NCBI GenBank assembly: GCA_964036315.1
Contig: OZ038480.1
Coordinates: 9,858,703 to 9,922,702 of the forward strand
Length of the DNA stretch: 64,000 nucleotides
From: Acanthosepion esculentum
Lineage: Eukaryota; Mollusca; Cephalopoda; Sepiida; Sepiidae
Direction of reading: 5' to 3'
The notes beneath the pieces are model-generated. The model saw only the letters and a program-made list of their open reading frames with translations, did not search any database and was not told the origin of the DNA. Of this stretch, positions 32,716 through 44,379 are shown one piece after another. Within the stretch, counting starts at the first letter, position 1, and every line of letters starts with the position of its first letter. A program made the position numbers and the translations under genes.

Positions 32716-33389
32716 TAGAAAGAACCATACGAAAAAAAAAAGAATTCATAATTGAGAGTTTTCAACAATTGGGACAAGTCATTGAAGAACCCAGGCTGAA
32801 AAAAAAATTATTAATTAAAAGTCCAACAGTTAACGTAACGACGAAGGATTCTGAACTTCTGGATATGTAGAACTCGTTAAAGGACGACTAAGCATAAAGG
32901 AACGTTCACTCAGAAAAATTTGAAAGGTGTCGTAAACGAATAACGGTGATTTTAAATTGAAAAATTATCTACAACGAGACACCCGCTAAAGAAAAAAAAC
33001 TGGCCGACTACAAAACATGCATGGAGTTAAAAGGCGCACAAATACACCGTGTCGACTTTGAAAGGTAACGAACTTTAAAAAATTATTTTTTTTGTTTGTT
33101 CAACAATATAGTGACGAATTACCTCTGATAATAAAATCGGAAGTTGTCATTGAAATACGCGAACAGAAGTCGAAAACGAAAAAAAAAAGTCCGACGGTCT
33201 CTGATCACAAAAAAAAATAAAAATAAAATAAAAAAATACAAAAGTTGATTATCACGGGCGTGAATGTAAAAGCAAGACATAAAATTAAAAAGTCGTGCGT
33301 TGTTTCGATTTTCTGGTCAGCTTATATTATATCCGTGGATACACAAATTAAAAGTATATTCTTTGTTGCATGAACACTATCAGCTAAAG

Positions 33390-34232
33390 ATGAATGAATT
33401 ATCCAAAGTCATATCTGAATTATTCAAATCCCAGCAGTTGAGTCAACAACATCAGCATGAACAGTTTGCCTTATTAATAAGGGAACAACAGATAGCACAG
33501 CAAAAATATCAAGAAAAGCAAGATGAAAGACAGCAAAAATATCAAGAACAGCAAGAGGAAAGACTTTTAGAAATTCAAAAGTTAACACTGGAGAAATTAA
33601 ACAACAATCAGGCAAATGAAGGAAATTCTTCATATTCTAATGACATCATATTTAATTCGCTGGAAACTTTCAACTATGTGCCAGACGAAGAAAAAACGTT
33701 TGAAGCGTACTTTAAACGATATGAAGATATTTTCTACACAGACTGTGAAAACTGGTCGAATTCAAGAAAAGTCAGTCTATTACTAAGGAAGCTAGGTACA
33801 GCGGAACATAGCAAATTTGTAGATTTTATTCTACCGAGAAAAACAACTGAATTGGAATTCTCGGAAACAGTGAAATTGCTAAAAGAGCTGTTTGGAGCAA
33901 ATATGTCGCTTTGGCATAAGCGATGGTTATGCATGAATGTCTCTAAATCCGACGATCAGGATTACTTAACATATGCATCTATAGTGAATAGACATTGTGA
34001 TAATTTCAGATTGGCAGAGATTACGGTTGAAGAATTCGAGTGTTTAATTTTTGCTCAAGGACTGGTATCCAGTAAGAGTGCCGAAATAAGACGTAGAGTT
34101 TTGTCTAAACTCGAATCTGAACAAAACCTTACCCTGCAAAAGTTAGCAGAGGAGTGTCAACGGGCTGTAAGTTTAAAGAAAGAGTCTCAAAAAATCGAAG
34201 AAGCTGGCATTGCTTATATTAAAAAAATTTAA
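33390..34232 (+). pseudogene. gag: Element B gag
   Basis: I take the start at MNELSK (33390); the frame is open from 33300. The N-terminal 70 residues are a Q/E/K-rich probable coiled coil (QQKYQEKQDERQQKYQEQQE). Then come the capsid-like blocks YFKRYEDIFYTDCENW, RKLGTAEHSKFVDFILPRK and SLWHKRWLCMN. The frame stops in the A/T run at 34221-34237. The zinc-knuckle part follows in another frame. In element A the corresponding region is in a single frame, so I favour a homopolymer indel over programmed frameshifting. Confidence 0.9.
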
Positions 34233-35008
34233 AAAAACAGTCAAATTACCCATCATCAAAAATCTGGAGTAAAAATTCGGCGTATTTTAAAAATAGACAA
34301 GAAAAATTAAATAAAGAGAACGAGGATGGAAAAAAGGTCCCACCATATAACTGCAGACGTTGTAACGAAAGACACTGGGAGGTAAATTGCCCATATATAA
34401 ATAAGAAATGTTTCGTGTGCCACAAGAATGGTCACAAAGGATCGTGTTGTAAAACGAAAAAATTCAATAGCCGAATTAGACAAACAAATTCGAATATCAA
34501 ATCAGATAGAGATTTGAGGAAATATGTGACGACTGAAATATTTAAAAAGAATATCAAATTTCAACCCGATTCGGGTTCAGATTTAACAATAATGAACTAT
34601 AAAACATGGAAAATTTTAAAAAGGCCTACAATAATGAAGTCAACGAAACTCGCTCGAACGGTAACTGGAAAGGAAATTAACTTCGAAGGCGAGGTTGTAC
34701 TTCCCATGAAATTGAACGGGATCGTTAAAAAAATAAAAGTTTTCATTCTGAAAAATGGAGAAAACTTGATAGGTACAGATTTTATTGAAACATTCGAATT
34801 GTGGGATAAACCGTTAAACTCATTCTGCAGAAAAGTAGAAAGTAATACGCAAACAAGACAGAACATTAAAGATGAATTAAAGAAAAAGTTTCCGGAAACC
34901 TTCACACCTGGTCTTGGAAGATGTAACAAGTTTGAAGCTAAATTTGAATTAAAGGAAAATACTATGCCAATTTTAAAAAGAAACGTAACGTGCCTTTCGC
35001 AAGTGTAG
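34232..35008 (+). pseudogene. Element B zinc knuckles and protease
   Basis: The frame is open from about 34223. Two zinc knuckles lie at 34352-34450 (CRRCNERH...C and CFVCHKNGH...C) and a protease motif PDSGSDLTIMN follows at about 34565, where the usual residue before the catalytic Asp is Pro. Then come an ENLIGTDFIETFELWDKP block and the linker to RT. The RT frame (from 34990) is shifted relative to this one. Confidence 0.85.
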
Positions 35009-36003
35009 AGAAAATTAACGAAGAACTTGATAGGTTGGAAAAAATGGGAATTATTTCGAAAGTAGAATCTAATTCATGGGCTGCGCCGATTGTGTGCATA
35101 AAAAAGAAATCAAACCAAATCAGAGTCTGCGTTGATTTTTCGACAGGGTTGAACTCGGTAATTAAGGACTACCATTACCCGTTACCGAGTCCGGAGGAGA
35201 TTTTTAACAAGCTAAATGGCGGAGTTATTTTTCCAAAAATCGACTTATCATATGCCTATCTCCAAATTCCCGTCGAAGAGAAATGTTCGAAGTTACTAGG
35301 GATAAACACGCATAGAGGTTTATTCAAGTACAACAGGCTTCCTTTTGGTATTAAAGTGGCACCAGCCATTTTTCAACAAGCTATGGACGTCATGTTGAAT
35401 GATTTAGACTTTGCGCGTGCCTACTTAGATGACATCATAGTAAGGAGTGCAAACGTCGACAAACATGGAGAGCACCTCAATCAATTATTTAAAAAGATTC
35501 AGGACTTTGGATTTAAAGTCAAAGAATCAAAGTGCAAATTTGGTTTGGAGGAAATTAAGTATTTAGGTCACATAATCAACAAAAATGGCAGATTTCCAGA
35601 TCCGGAAAGGTCCATTGCGATTAGAGACATGCCGACGCCCACTAATGTGGCGACGCTACAGAGTTTTCTGGGGCTCGCAAACTATTATCAAGCGTTCATT
35701 AAAGGAATGTACAATCTAAGAGCTCCGTTGAATGAACTACTAAAAAAAGACAAGGCATGGGAATGGACGGTAGAATGTCAGAAAGCTTTTGATGAAATAA
35801 AGAAAATGCTTACGTCCGACCTCTTTTTAACCCATTACAATCCAAAACTTGATATTGTAGTGGCAAGTGACGCTAGTTCATACGGGGTAGTAGCGTGTAT
35901 TCAACACATAATGCCAGATGGTTCTAGAAAACCAATTGCACATGCTTCGAGAGCATTACTCCCAGGAGAACGAAGTTACTCACAGATAGAAAAAGAGCGC
36001 TGA
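34990..36003 (+). pseudogene. pol: Element B reverse transcriptase and RNase H
   Basis: This 337-residue frame has the RT blocks in order: WAAPIVCIKKKSNQIRVCVD, YPLPSPEEIFNKLNGG, KIDLSYAYLQIPV, RLPFGIKVAPAIFQQ, and the active site YLDD (residues 145-148, about 35422). Then come the connection and the start of RNase H (DIVVASDASSYGV). The frame ends at a TGA (36001-36003) inside RNase H; further RNase H-like sequence continues with breaks to 36190. All RT catalytic aspartates visible here are intact. Confidence 0.95.
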
Positions 36004-36192
36004 GTATCACTTTTGCCATAACAAAATTTCATAGATACATCTACGGCAGACATTCTATGTTAGAAACGGACCATAAACCTCTGATCATTATTATCATATA
36101 TAATTCATGCGGATACTTTATCAAGACTCGTACCGAGTCAAGAAGAAAGATTCGAAGAATCAATTATTGCAAATATCAGACCAGATTATGAG

Positions 36193-37069
36193 GTGAAAAG
36201 CATGGTAAACAACATTGTAAGAGAGCTACCGGTTACATCAAGGGAAATCAAAAAAGAAGCTGAAAGCGATGATTTCATTTTAGAAATAAAAAGCAAAATG
36301 GTAGCAAATGACAAAAAAGTGCAGGAGATTTATTCAATATGTGACGGAATTTTATTATATGGTGAGAGAGTAGTAGTACCAAAAAAAGTTGCAGAAAAGA
36401 GTCCTACGGGACTTTCATATGGGTCACCCGGGGATTAATAGAACAAAAAGCTTAATGCGAAGCTTTGTATATTGGAAAGGAATGGATGTGGATATCGAAA
36501 ACATGGTTCATCGATGTAAAGGGTGTGCGTTAGCAGCTAAGGCACCACCTATAGTACATAAACCATGGCCAAAGACGGATCATCCGTGGACAAGATTACA
36601 CATTGATTTCGCTGGTCCAGTAGAAGATTATTACTACTTAATAGTGGTAGATAGTTTTACAAAATGGCCGGAAGTACTATGCTGCAAAAAGCCTACGTCC
36701 AATACCACAACTTTTTTTCATGAACTATTTGCACGGTTCGGTGTGCCATAGTGTATTGTGAGTGACAATGGTACACAATTCACTTCTGAAGAATTTAAGG
36801 AATTTTGTGAGTTATATCAAATTAACCACATAACGACGCCGCCGTATCATCCGAGATCCAATGTACTCGCAGAAAGATTTGTCGATACGTTAAAGCGCGC
36901 TCTGAAGAAAGCCTCAGGAGTTCCAACGGAAAAGGCGCTTCAGCAATTCCTACAAGTATACAGAATCACGCCAAACCAGAGAACACAATCAAACATGGCA
37001 CCAGCTGAATGTTCGCTAGGAAAATTAAGTCAGTGTTTGACAAGCTTTTGCCAGGAAAAAATAGCGTAA
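36193..37069 (+). pseudogene. pol: Element B integrase
   Basis: Two overlapping frames (36193-36438, then 36389-36751, continuing in frame to 37069 after a TAG at 36749-36751) carry the HHCC zinc region (HPGINRTKSLMRSFVYWKG then HRCKGC) and the catalytic core: HIDFAGP, VSDNGTQFTSEEF, and RSNVLAERFVD with the third acidic residue. The order DDE is complete, but a frameshift near 36400 and the nonsense codon would prevent a full product. Confidence 0.92.
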
Positions 37070-37428
37070 AGAATACTATGTATACAGCTAGAAAAAGATA
37101 CACCGCTGGAGAGGAGGTGTTTTTCAAGTGCTACAGAAAAAACGTTGAGTTCTGGGAGCGAGGCATAGTGGACAAGAGAATCAGTGACCTGATTTACATA
37201 ATTAAAGGGCCGAAGAATACTCATAAAAGGCACCAGAACCAACTTAAAAAATGTTACGTTCTAGAGCATGAAGAAAGTATACCGGATGAGGAGGAAGATC
37301 CCATTGATGTAATGTATGATATTTTTCAAGTAGAACCTCCGCAGAATACTCCTGAACCGAGAAGATCCGGTAGGAAACGAAAGTTCACGGACCCATTGGA
37401 CGTGAATCCAAAACGGAAAAGATATTAA
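37009..37428 (+). pseudogene. pol: Element B integrase C-terminal region
   Basis: Overlaps the previous frame in a shifted register. It begins MFARKIKSVFDKLLPGK, continues YTAGEEVFFKCYRKNVEFWE and KGPKNTHKRHQNQLKKCY (an SH3-like C-terminal domain), and ends in a basic tail (SGRKRKF, PKRKRY) just before the polypurine tract. Confidence 0.85.
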
Positions 37429-37554
37429 AACTAAGCGGATTGACATATACATATGAAGTATGCAAAAGGGGATCTACAAAAAAATAGCCATAATCATCAT
37501 CCCATATAGGAACCCAGCTTGAAATCCAAAAGGGATTCCAAGGCTTGGGAGGGG

Positions 37555-37824
37555 TGTTGTGGTAGGATCCACCTAATTTGCATAGTGGAGTGCCGACGAT
37601 ATAAATATGGTTGGTACCGGGAAGACAGGGGAGGCGAATCAAGAGATTCAACTAGAGACTCTGCCCGACTGCGACTTAGTCAACACATTCTCCAGGAACG
37701 GTCTTCCCAGGAATATACAAAAGACTATATGTAAATATTGTGTACACTTTCTTGTTTTAATACATTTTGTTCTAAGTACATTTGGTGTTGCATTATTATT
37801 CCATGCATTAGTCAAGTTTCAACA
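37555..37824 (+). repeat. 3' LTR of element B
   Basis: 270 bp, same ends as the 5' LTR, preceded by a purine-rich GGGAGGGG and followed by the second TTGAC. It differs from the 5' copy by about three substitutions. Confidence 0.95.
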
Positions 37825-37829
37825 TTGAC

Positions 37830-40263
37830 AAAAGCAGAATACAGTCAATAGGCCGCATCTACGGTTTACGTCAAAAAGAAATCAAGGGAGATTCGAGTAT
37901 GCGCTGATTTCTCAACGGGTTTGAACGCAGCGATAAAAGATTACTACTATCCTCTACCCAGTCCAGAAGTAGTATTCACTAAATTAAACGGCGGAAAGTT
38001 TTTTTCAAAAATAGATTTAAGTGAAGCGTACCTACAAATTCCAGTCGATGAGGAAAGTTCAAAATTCCTGTGCATAAACACACACAAAGGATTATACAAA
38101 TACCAAAGATTACCATTTGGGATTAAGGTCGCGCCGGCTATATTCCAACAGACAATGGATACTATGCTCGCCGGACTAGAGTACATGATTGCATACCTGG
38201 ATGACGTATTGATAAATAGCGAAAGCGTTGAACAACACTGGCAACATGTACAGGAGGTGTTTAAGAGAATACAAAGCTATAAACGAAAACAAGTGCGATT
38301 TTTTCATGAAGGAAATTAAATACCTGGGCCATGTCATTGATCAAGAAGGAAGACGACCAGACCCTGAAAGGGCAACAGCAATAAAAAAAAATGACTGTTC
38401 CAAAGAACATAACAGAATTACAAAGTTTTCTAGGCTTAGTGAGTTACTACTGGGAATTCATTCCTCACATGCATAAACTTCGCGCACCACTGAACGAACC
38501 TCTGAAGAAAGAAAAGGTTTGGGAGTGGACAGATGAATGCCAGAAAACGTTTGACAAAATAATTAAGACGTTAACTTCAGATTTATTTTTGGCACACTAC
38601 GATCCTAAATTAGAAATAATTGTAGCAAGTGACGCGAGCGCCTATGGAGTCGGGGCGTCTATACTGCATAAAATGCCGGATGGAACAATAAAACCCATCG
38701 CGCATGCTTCTCGAACCTAACTACCAGCAGAGAAAAATTACTCACAAATAGAGAAAGAAGCTCTGGATTTTTATTTTCGCAGTCACAAGATATCTTAAAT
38801 ATATCTATGGTAGATTTTTTACTCTACAGACGGATCACAAACCGTTACTAACAATATTTGGTTCGAAAAAAGGTCTACCGGTTTACACTGCAAATAGGTT
38901 ACTAAGATGGGGTACAATTCTTCTGAACTACAATTTCAAATTGGAATATCTACCAACGAAAAAAATCGGGCATGCGGATGGTCTGTCGAGACTTATACCA
39001 ACGAAAACAGAGCCATTGGAAGATTCTGTAATCGCAGCCCTACGACATGAAGAAGATATCAGGACAGTACTATGTTGTACAGTTCGAAACCTCCCCGTCA
39101 CACTACAAGAGAAGCAATATGAAGCAATAAATGATGAATTCATAAAAGAAACAAAAGCAAAAATAACAGAAAAACATAAGCAAATATCGGACAGCTTTTC
39201 TTTATACGATAATGTGTTACTTTATAAGGAAAGGGTTGTAATTCCCAAAACACTACAAAAGCCAATCCTAAAGGATTTCCACAGGGGCCATCCGGGACAA
39301 AATAGAATGAAATCGCTTATGCGAAGCTATGTATATTGGAAAAACATGGACCAGGACATTATAAAGACGGTGGAAAAATGCAAGGGTTGTTCCTTAGCAG
39401 CCAAAGCACCGCCAATCATCCATAAGCCATGGCCAGAGACAGATCGTCCGTGGTCAAGAATACACGCAGATTATGCAGGTTCAATTGGTGGTTTCTACTA
39501 TTTGATTATAGTGGATAGTTATAGTAAATGGCCGGAGGTGTTTCGTTGCAAAAATCCTACTTCGGAAACTACCATAAATTGCCTCCACGAGCTGTTCGCT
39601 TGGTTTGGAGTAGTGGATTGTCTAGTCACAGATAAATGAACGCAATTCACATCAGCGGACTTCCAAGAGTTTTGCGAAATTTATCAAGTCAAACATATAC
39701 AATCCCTGCCATATCACCTAAGATCAAATGGGCAAGCGGAGAGATTTGTTGATACACTCAAAAGAGCATTAAGAAAAGCATATGATGTGCCTACGGAAAA
39801 AGCATTACAACAATTTCTACAGGTATATAGAATTACGCCAAATAATGCTACGCCATCGGCATTAACACCCGCAGAAGTGATGTTCGCTATAAAAATCAGA
39901 TCTGTATTTGATAAATTGCTACCAAGTCAAACGAAGCAAATAACACAGTCGTACGTACCAAAAAGAAAATTCCACCCAGGAGAAATAGTTTTTTTTTAAG
40001 CATATAAAAATAATACATCTTACTGGGAGCAAGGTACAATTAAAAAAAGAATCGGGAATATGGTTTACATAGTACGGAGAAGAAAATTCTCACATAAAAG
40101 ACACGTAAACCAAATAAGGAAGAGACTATTACAGGATGCTAACGGTCCACCTCAGGAAGAAGTGATGGATACGATTTTCGATACATTTGATATAAAAGGC
40201 CGCAAAGAATGCCAGAACCACGAAAATCGTCCAGAAAAAGGAAGTTCACAAAACCTTTGGTAA
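37830..40263 (+). pseudogene. pol: Element A pol after the insertion: RT, RNase H, integrase
   Basis: After the second TTGAC the RT resumes: YPLPSPEVVFTKLNGG, KIDLSEAYLQIPVDEES, LPFGIKVAPAIFQQTMD, active site YLDD (about 38195). Frameshifts occur near 38270 and 38390. RNase H follows (EIIVASDASAYGVGAS) with a stop at 38717. The integrase (38941-39639) has HPGQNRMKSLMRSYVYWK, KCKGC and HADYAGS; a TGA at 39637-39639 interrupts the second Asp region. C-terminal parts are at 39787-39999 and 40060-40263. The blocks match element B closely but are clearly diverged, so A and B are sister lineages and not copies of one another. Confidence 0.9.
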
Positions 40264-40328
40264 TAGACCCAAAGATAAAAAGATATTAAAAACCCCAACT
40301 ACGCAAAAGCTTCGGAAGCGGGGTGTTA

Positions 40329-40722
40329 CATAAATATTGGCTAAGTATATATACTATATAAAAATATTGGCTAAGTATATATTCTATATAAAAATATTGT
40401 CTAAGTATATATACTATATATAAATATTGGCTAAGTACATAAATTACATAAAAATATTGGCTAAGTATATATACTCTGTAAAAATATTGGTTAAGTACAT
40501 ATATTATATAAAAATATTGGCTAAGTATATATACTCTGTAAAAGTATTGGCTAAGTATGTATACTATATAAAAATATTGGCCAAGTATATATATTATATA
40601 AAAATATTGGCTAAGTATATATACTACATAAAAATATTGAGTAAGTATATATATTATATAAATATATTGGTTAAGTATATATACTATATAAATATATTGG
40701 CTATATATATATATACTAAAAA
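40329..40722. repeat. 30-bp minisatellite, 13 units
   Basis: Units such as AAAATATTGGCTAAGTATAT plus ATACTATATA repeat at an exact 30-bp period. The phase never slips across 13 units. Because 30 is divisible by three, the plus strand stays open (40427-40729) and encodes a ten-residue repeat (KILAKYIYYI); I regard this as a by-product. One to two units lie on the other side of LTR element A (30318-30356). Confidence 0.95.
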
Positions 40723-41430
40723 TAGTTAACCGCTATACGCAGCCCTGTTGATTGATTTATGATTATTTTTATATTATGTGACATGTCCCTACAGGATGTG
40801 AATAATCATCGCTGTACATAACTTTCTACCAAAACAATTTATCGTGAGCCCAGTATAAAATCTCTCACTAGATTCGGATTAAAATTAAAGCGATAAGTAA
40901 AAGAGATAAACCAAAGCAAAATAAACTGGATAAGAATGTTTAAGAGTGATTAGGTTGATATTTCAATGAACAATAATTCAACCGCCTGAGTGTAAATATT
41001 TTCATTCAAGGGTCCCATAGATTTCCGAACAGCGGGACAGTATAATGAATTCATGGAAAGTCGGAAATATCAGTGTATATACGAATCATAGCGTATAAAC
41101 AACGGATGAGATATTCCTTTGAGACTGACAAGTCTGTAGAAAAGAATAAACTTTTAGGATGAATGAAATGTATGCCTTCGATGCAATTGATTCATAGCTT
41201 TACTGAGGGAAACCAAAGATATTTACAGTCAATATAAAAGTTCAAATGTTTCCAGCGGAAAGCTCGAGGTATCGCGACTATCGATGATTTCACGAAATAA
41301 GAAAGATCAAAACTCTTTGACAAATAAATAACGCAGTCAACTATGGGTACAGCTGGAGAGGACCGCTGGGGTGAAGAAGTGTAGATGTGAGGAGATATCT
41401 CTGGGTTAAGATTTCCTGCTGGCGGACTTT
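40723..41430. other. Spacer, nothing recognised
   Basis: AT-rich with no recognised coding. The right end adjoins an LTR-like repeat in minus orientation. Confidence 0.4.
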
Positions 41431-41835
41431 GAATAAGTCCAAAGAAAACAAACAAGACCGATATACATGGGTAAACAAATATATTAATACACGAAGACAT
41501 GAAAGGTTACAGAGTGTTTGTATGGAGAAGTTATGTGTGTGTGTTGTGTTGAGTGTCCGTACGTACTTGTATTGTCCTTAGCGTGTTCCCAGAATATGGG
41601 AAACGCTGTATCTGTGAGATGTCACATATTGGCCAAAGTGAAAAAGAGAAAGTTTTTCCTCGACTCAGCGCGAGGTTGCGGCCCAAGGCCTGGTTCGAAA
41701 AAGAGAGAGAGAGAGAGAAGGGTCAGCCAGTATTTATAGTCAGGGGAGAGAGACCCCTGTTGAAGGATTAAGGAAACTGAGGAGGATCTAACTGCGACAC
41801 AGCCTTACCTAAAGAATCAGATCGAAGTGTGTTTT
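41425..41835 (-). repeat. LTR-like repeat (minus orientation), copy 1
   Basis: On the minus strand it has a TATA-like CTATAAATACTGGC (41725-41742), a CT-rich run (the AG run at 41701-41719), a TACGTACGGACACTC-like part, a TTTGTTTACCC segment and the end CTTTGGACTTATTC. The same order occurs at 42205-42550 and partly at 44945-45260. It resembles LTRs of the gypsy element at 44945-49545. Boundaries are approximate. Confidence 0.5.
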
Positions 41836-42204
41836 GTCGGTTAGTGGTGAGACGACATATTTAAAAAAGAATTTACCATAAAATTTGCCAATGTAAATTA
41901 AGATTACCTTCGATATATTCTACACTGACGCATTCAAACCAGTTTCTCCGCCTTTATTGTCTTTGTCTCGATGTTCCGGTCACTCTACTCTTTCTCTGCT
42001 GTTGTTCTTACATTCTATCTTAAATAGTCTTCTGTGCATTTCGGGACATTTATGCAACCTTCTCAGTTAGGGCGATTATGCAAAAGCATGAAGTTTGAAG
42101 TTGATACCTTTGTCGAGGACCGTGTGTGTTTGTGTCTAGTTGTATTAGAAACACGTGTGTAACTCCTGGTAGAATATTAAAAGGTCCAACTACAAGAAAA
42201 TTGC

Positions 42205-42550
42205 CGGACTCAAGTTAAGTCCAACTGAAAGTGTAAAGAAGACAAACAAGACCGATATATATATATATAAACAAATATATGTATTAAACAACCCAATTTT
42301 ACAATGGACATAGACAATAACATTTGTGTGTATGTGAACATTTGTGTCTGTCTTTTGGTGAATGTTCGTACGTACGTGTATGTGTGTATAACGTTCATGG
42401 CGTCTCCCACAAATGGGAAGACGCGGATCTTCCAAGAGAGCTTAGATTGTAGTCGCTGAAATGAAGAAATGAAAAAGAGAGCGAGGCGAGAAATCGCCCA
42501 GTATTTATGGTATAAGGAGAATGACAATTACGGAATTAACTCCGACACCT
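42205..42550 (-). repeat. LTR-like repeat (minus orientation), copy 2
   Basis: Minus strand: GTTAATTCCGTAATTGTCAT, CCATAAATACTGGGCGATTT, GGAGACGCCATGAACG, ACGTACGTACGAACATTC, CGGTCTTGTTTGTCTTC and the end GTTGGACTTAACTTGAGTCC. It shares its layout with 41425-41835. Probably a solo LTR. Confidence 0.5.
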
Positions 42551-43443
42551 TTATTAAGCGTTAATTATTTACAAAGATATGTTTACATTTTGTAATTTTC
42601 CTGTTTTGTCTGTATCCACTGTTATTTTGACAATGAAAACTTTTTCACAGTTGAACATTGTATTTTGAAGTTGTTGTTTTATCGATTGACTGTAATGGAT
42701 TCTACTTAAAAATACAGACTTTCCAAACTTTTTACTGATCTTGCTTCTTTATATTTACCGTTATTTTATAAAAGACTGATGAAATTGATTTCAAATTTCT
42801 ATATTGGTATAAGAATGTTAGGTACCTGAATATTAGTGTCAACTCTCGGAGAAATTTCTCTTGTCATCTCTATTCCTTCCTGTTGAATTTGCTCTTTTTT
42901 TAAAAATTCCATTCTTTTGGTAACACAGAACTTACTGACTTCAAGTGGCCCCAACTATGCCTTGATTTAACATAGCAATGGATTTCATTTGCCTCAATTG
43001 TTATGAGCGGCCCTCTTCAAAACAAATGATGTGGCTCCTAAATTCATCTTTCGTTTATGTTTTTATGCCAACGTTCGCGAACAGTTTCTTTTATGTTGTA
43101 TTGTATATGTTTTGAGAGGTTTTGTTTTGGGGGCTGGATGTGATACACGGAGACCCTGCGCAGAGGACGACTTTTTATTTTTGCTTTCTTAGCATTCACA
43201 TCCGGCCGACATGTAGAATGAATCAGAAAGATATCTATTTTGAATCAGAGTATAACCGTATGCAATTATAATTACAATCTGCGACTACAATGAGTGCTAC
43301 CTTGTATCGATTCTCAATTTCTAATCTACCTTCAAAATAGCTCAACAATTTTCAAATTTCAACTTCAAATAGCGCTCAGATAATTTGGGTTTACCAATAT
43401 GTTCCCCAAAGTTTGTTTAAATCAATGTTACTTAAATACCACT
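42551..43443. other. AT-rich spacer
   Basis: No gene or repeat boundary recognised. Confidence 0.4.
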
Positions 43444-43451
43444 GTCTATCA

Positions 43452-43675
43452 CAGGGGTGGGCAAACTACGGCCCGCGGGCCATATGCGGCCCGCCAAACG
43501 ATTTCGTGCGGCCCGCTTTAAAATGTTATTTATTAAAACTATATTTTTCCTTTAAAAGCCCTTTATTTTGCCAATTTTAAATATCAATTATTTTGGTTTA
43601 TATATACTATGTGGCTCAGTAAAACTATAAATTTTTAGAATGCAGCCCTTGTACTAAAAAGTTTGCCCACCCCTG
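43452..43675. mobile_element. hAT-type MITE with perfect 8-bp target duplication
   Basis: Starts CAGGGGTGGGCAAACTACGG and ends GTTTGCCCACCCCTG; the terminal inverted repeat CAGGGGTGGGCAAAC is perfect. The 8-bp GTCTATCA is present at 43444-43451 and 43676-43683. The 5' subterminal part is GC-rich (GGCCCGCGGGCC, GCGGCCCGC). These are hallmarks of hAT elements of the Charlie type. At 224 bp it has no coding capacity and would need transposase in trans. Confidence 0.92.
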
Positions 43676-43683
43676 GTCTATCA

Positions 43684-44379
43684 CCATATATGGAGCAGCA
43701 TTGTTCAAATTAATTTTATTGTCACATCAGAGAAAAAGCCATGTTAGATCCTGATTTTTGAAGCCCTTAAACACATCCATTACTTCTTTAATTTACACGA
43801 TGACTGAAAAATGATCTTTTTCTTGCAGTTATTGTATAATTTTCTAAACTTTAGATATTTCTTTACTCAACTCCTGTTCGTAACTGCTTTTAAATAACTT
43901 ATTCGTTTTATTCACATAGTGGGTATAAGCAACTTCTAAATGTCATTGTTTGATATCAGGATTGTTAAATGCGACATGGGTTGCTGCTGCTGTATAGATT
44001 CAACACCAACATTGAGAGACATGTTCCCCAATTATAGTTGCTCAAGCATTTTATGTCGATCAGATCAATTATACATTCCCTAAAGTAATTTTAATTGTAT
44101 TAACTCATTAAGTTTTGCTCCACTTGTCCTAGTTTCTCAAATCTGCAATATCGTATTTCATTCCCTTGTAAATGTAGAAATTTTATGATTGATTCACAAG
44201 CTTCATTTTGTTGTCTTATCACAATTATTCACCTACATGCCTAAGTGTATGCTCCTTTTATCTATCCAAATTTCTGGTTGATTAACCACTCCTTAACAAA
44301 GAACTTCCTATTTATATTACTAATAGCGGCCCTTTGTAAATTGTTTGCCCAATACAAGACCCAAGAGATAATCATAGTA
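43684..44379. other. AT-rich spacer
   Basis: Nothing recognised. Confidence 0.4.

Larger units (their letters stand above)
32434..37824 (+). mobile_element. Mag-like Ty3/gypsy LTR retrotransposon B, nested in A
   Basis: Two 270-bp LTRs (32434-32703 and 37555-37824) begin TGTTG and end CAACA, and differ at about three positions by eye. The 5-bp target duplication TTGAC lies at 32429-32433 and 37825-37829. Between the LTRs are a PBS, a leader of about 680 bp, gag, protease, RT/RNase H, integrase and a polypurine tract (AAGGCTTGGGAGGGG). The high LTR identity implies a young insertion, although the coding part already has several breaks. Confidence 0.97.
30357..40328 (+). mobile_element. Mag-like Ty3/gypsy LTR retrotransposon A, interrupted by element B
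   Basis: Order: 5' LTR, PBS, leader with a long A tract (30772-30797), gag with two CCHC knuckles, protease, start of RT, then element B (32434-37824) and its second TTGAC, then RT, RNase H, integrase, C-terminal region, polypurine tract (AAGCTTCGGAAGCGGGG, 40307-40323) and TGTTA. Without B the element is about 4.6 kb. The 3' LTR is lost, replaced by minisatellite. Frameshifts at about 31440 and 31550, and stops at 32156, within RT (a TAG just after the insertion point), at 38717 and at 39637 make it inactive. It is an animal genomic retroelement, described only as found. Confidence 0.9.

Noticed and set aside
34221..34237. Programmed -1 frameshift site between gag and pol in element B
   Set aside because: No proper XXXYYYZ heptamer is in the gag frame, and sister element A keeps the equivalent region in one frame. 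A homopolymer indel explains it better.
40427..40729. A 100-residue open frame with a perfect ten-residue repeat
   Set aside because: It follows directly from a 30-bp minisatellite whose period is a multiple of three. It has no promoter, signal or relation to a known repeat protein.
41518..41771. Overlapping frames rich in Arg/Glu
   Set aside because: They run through an AG microsatellite inside an LTR-like repeat, in two frames at once.
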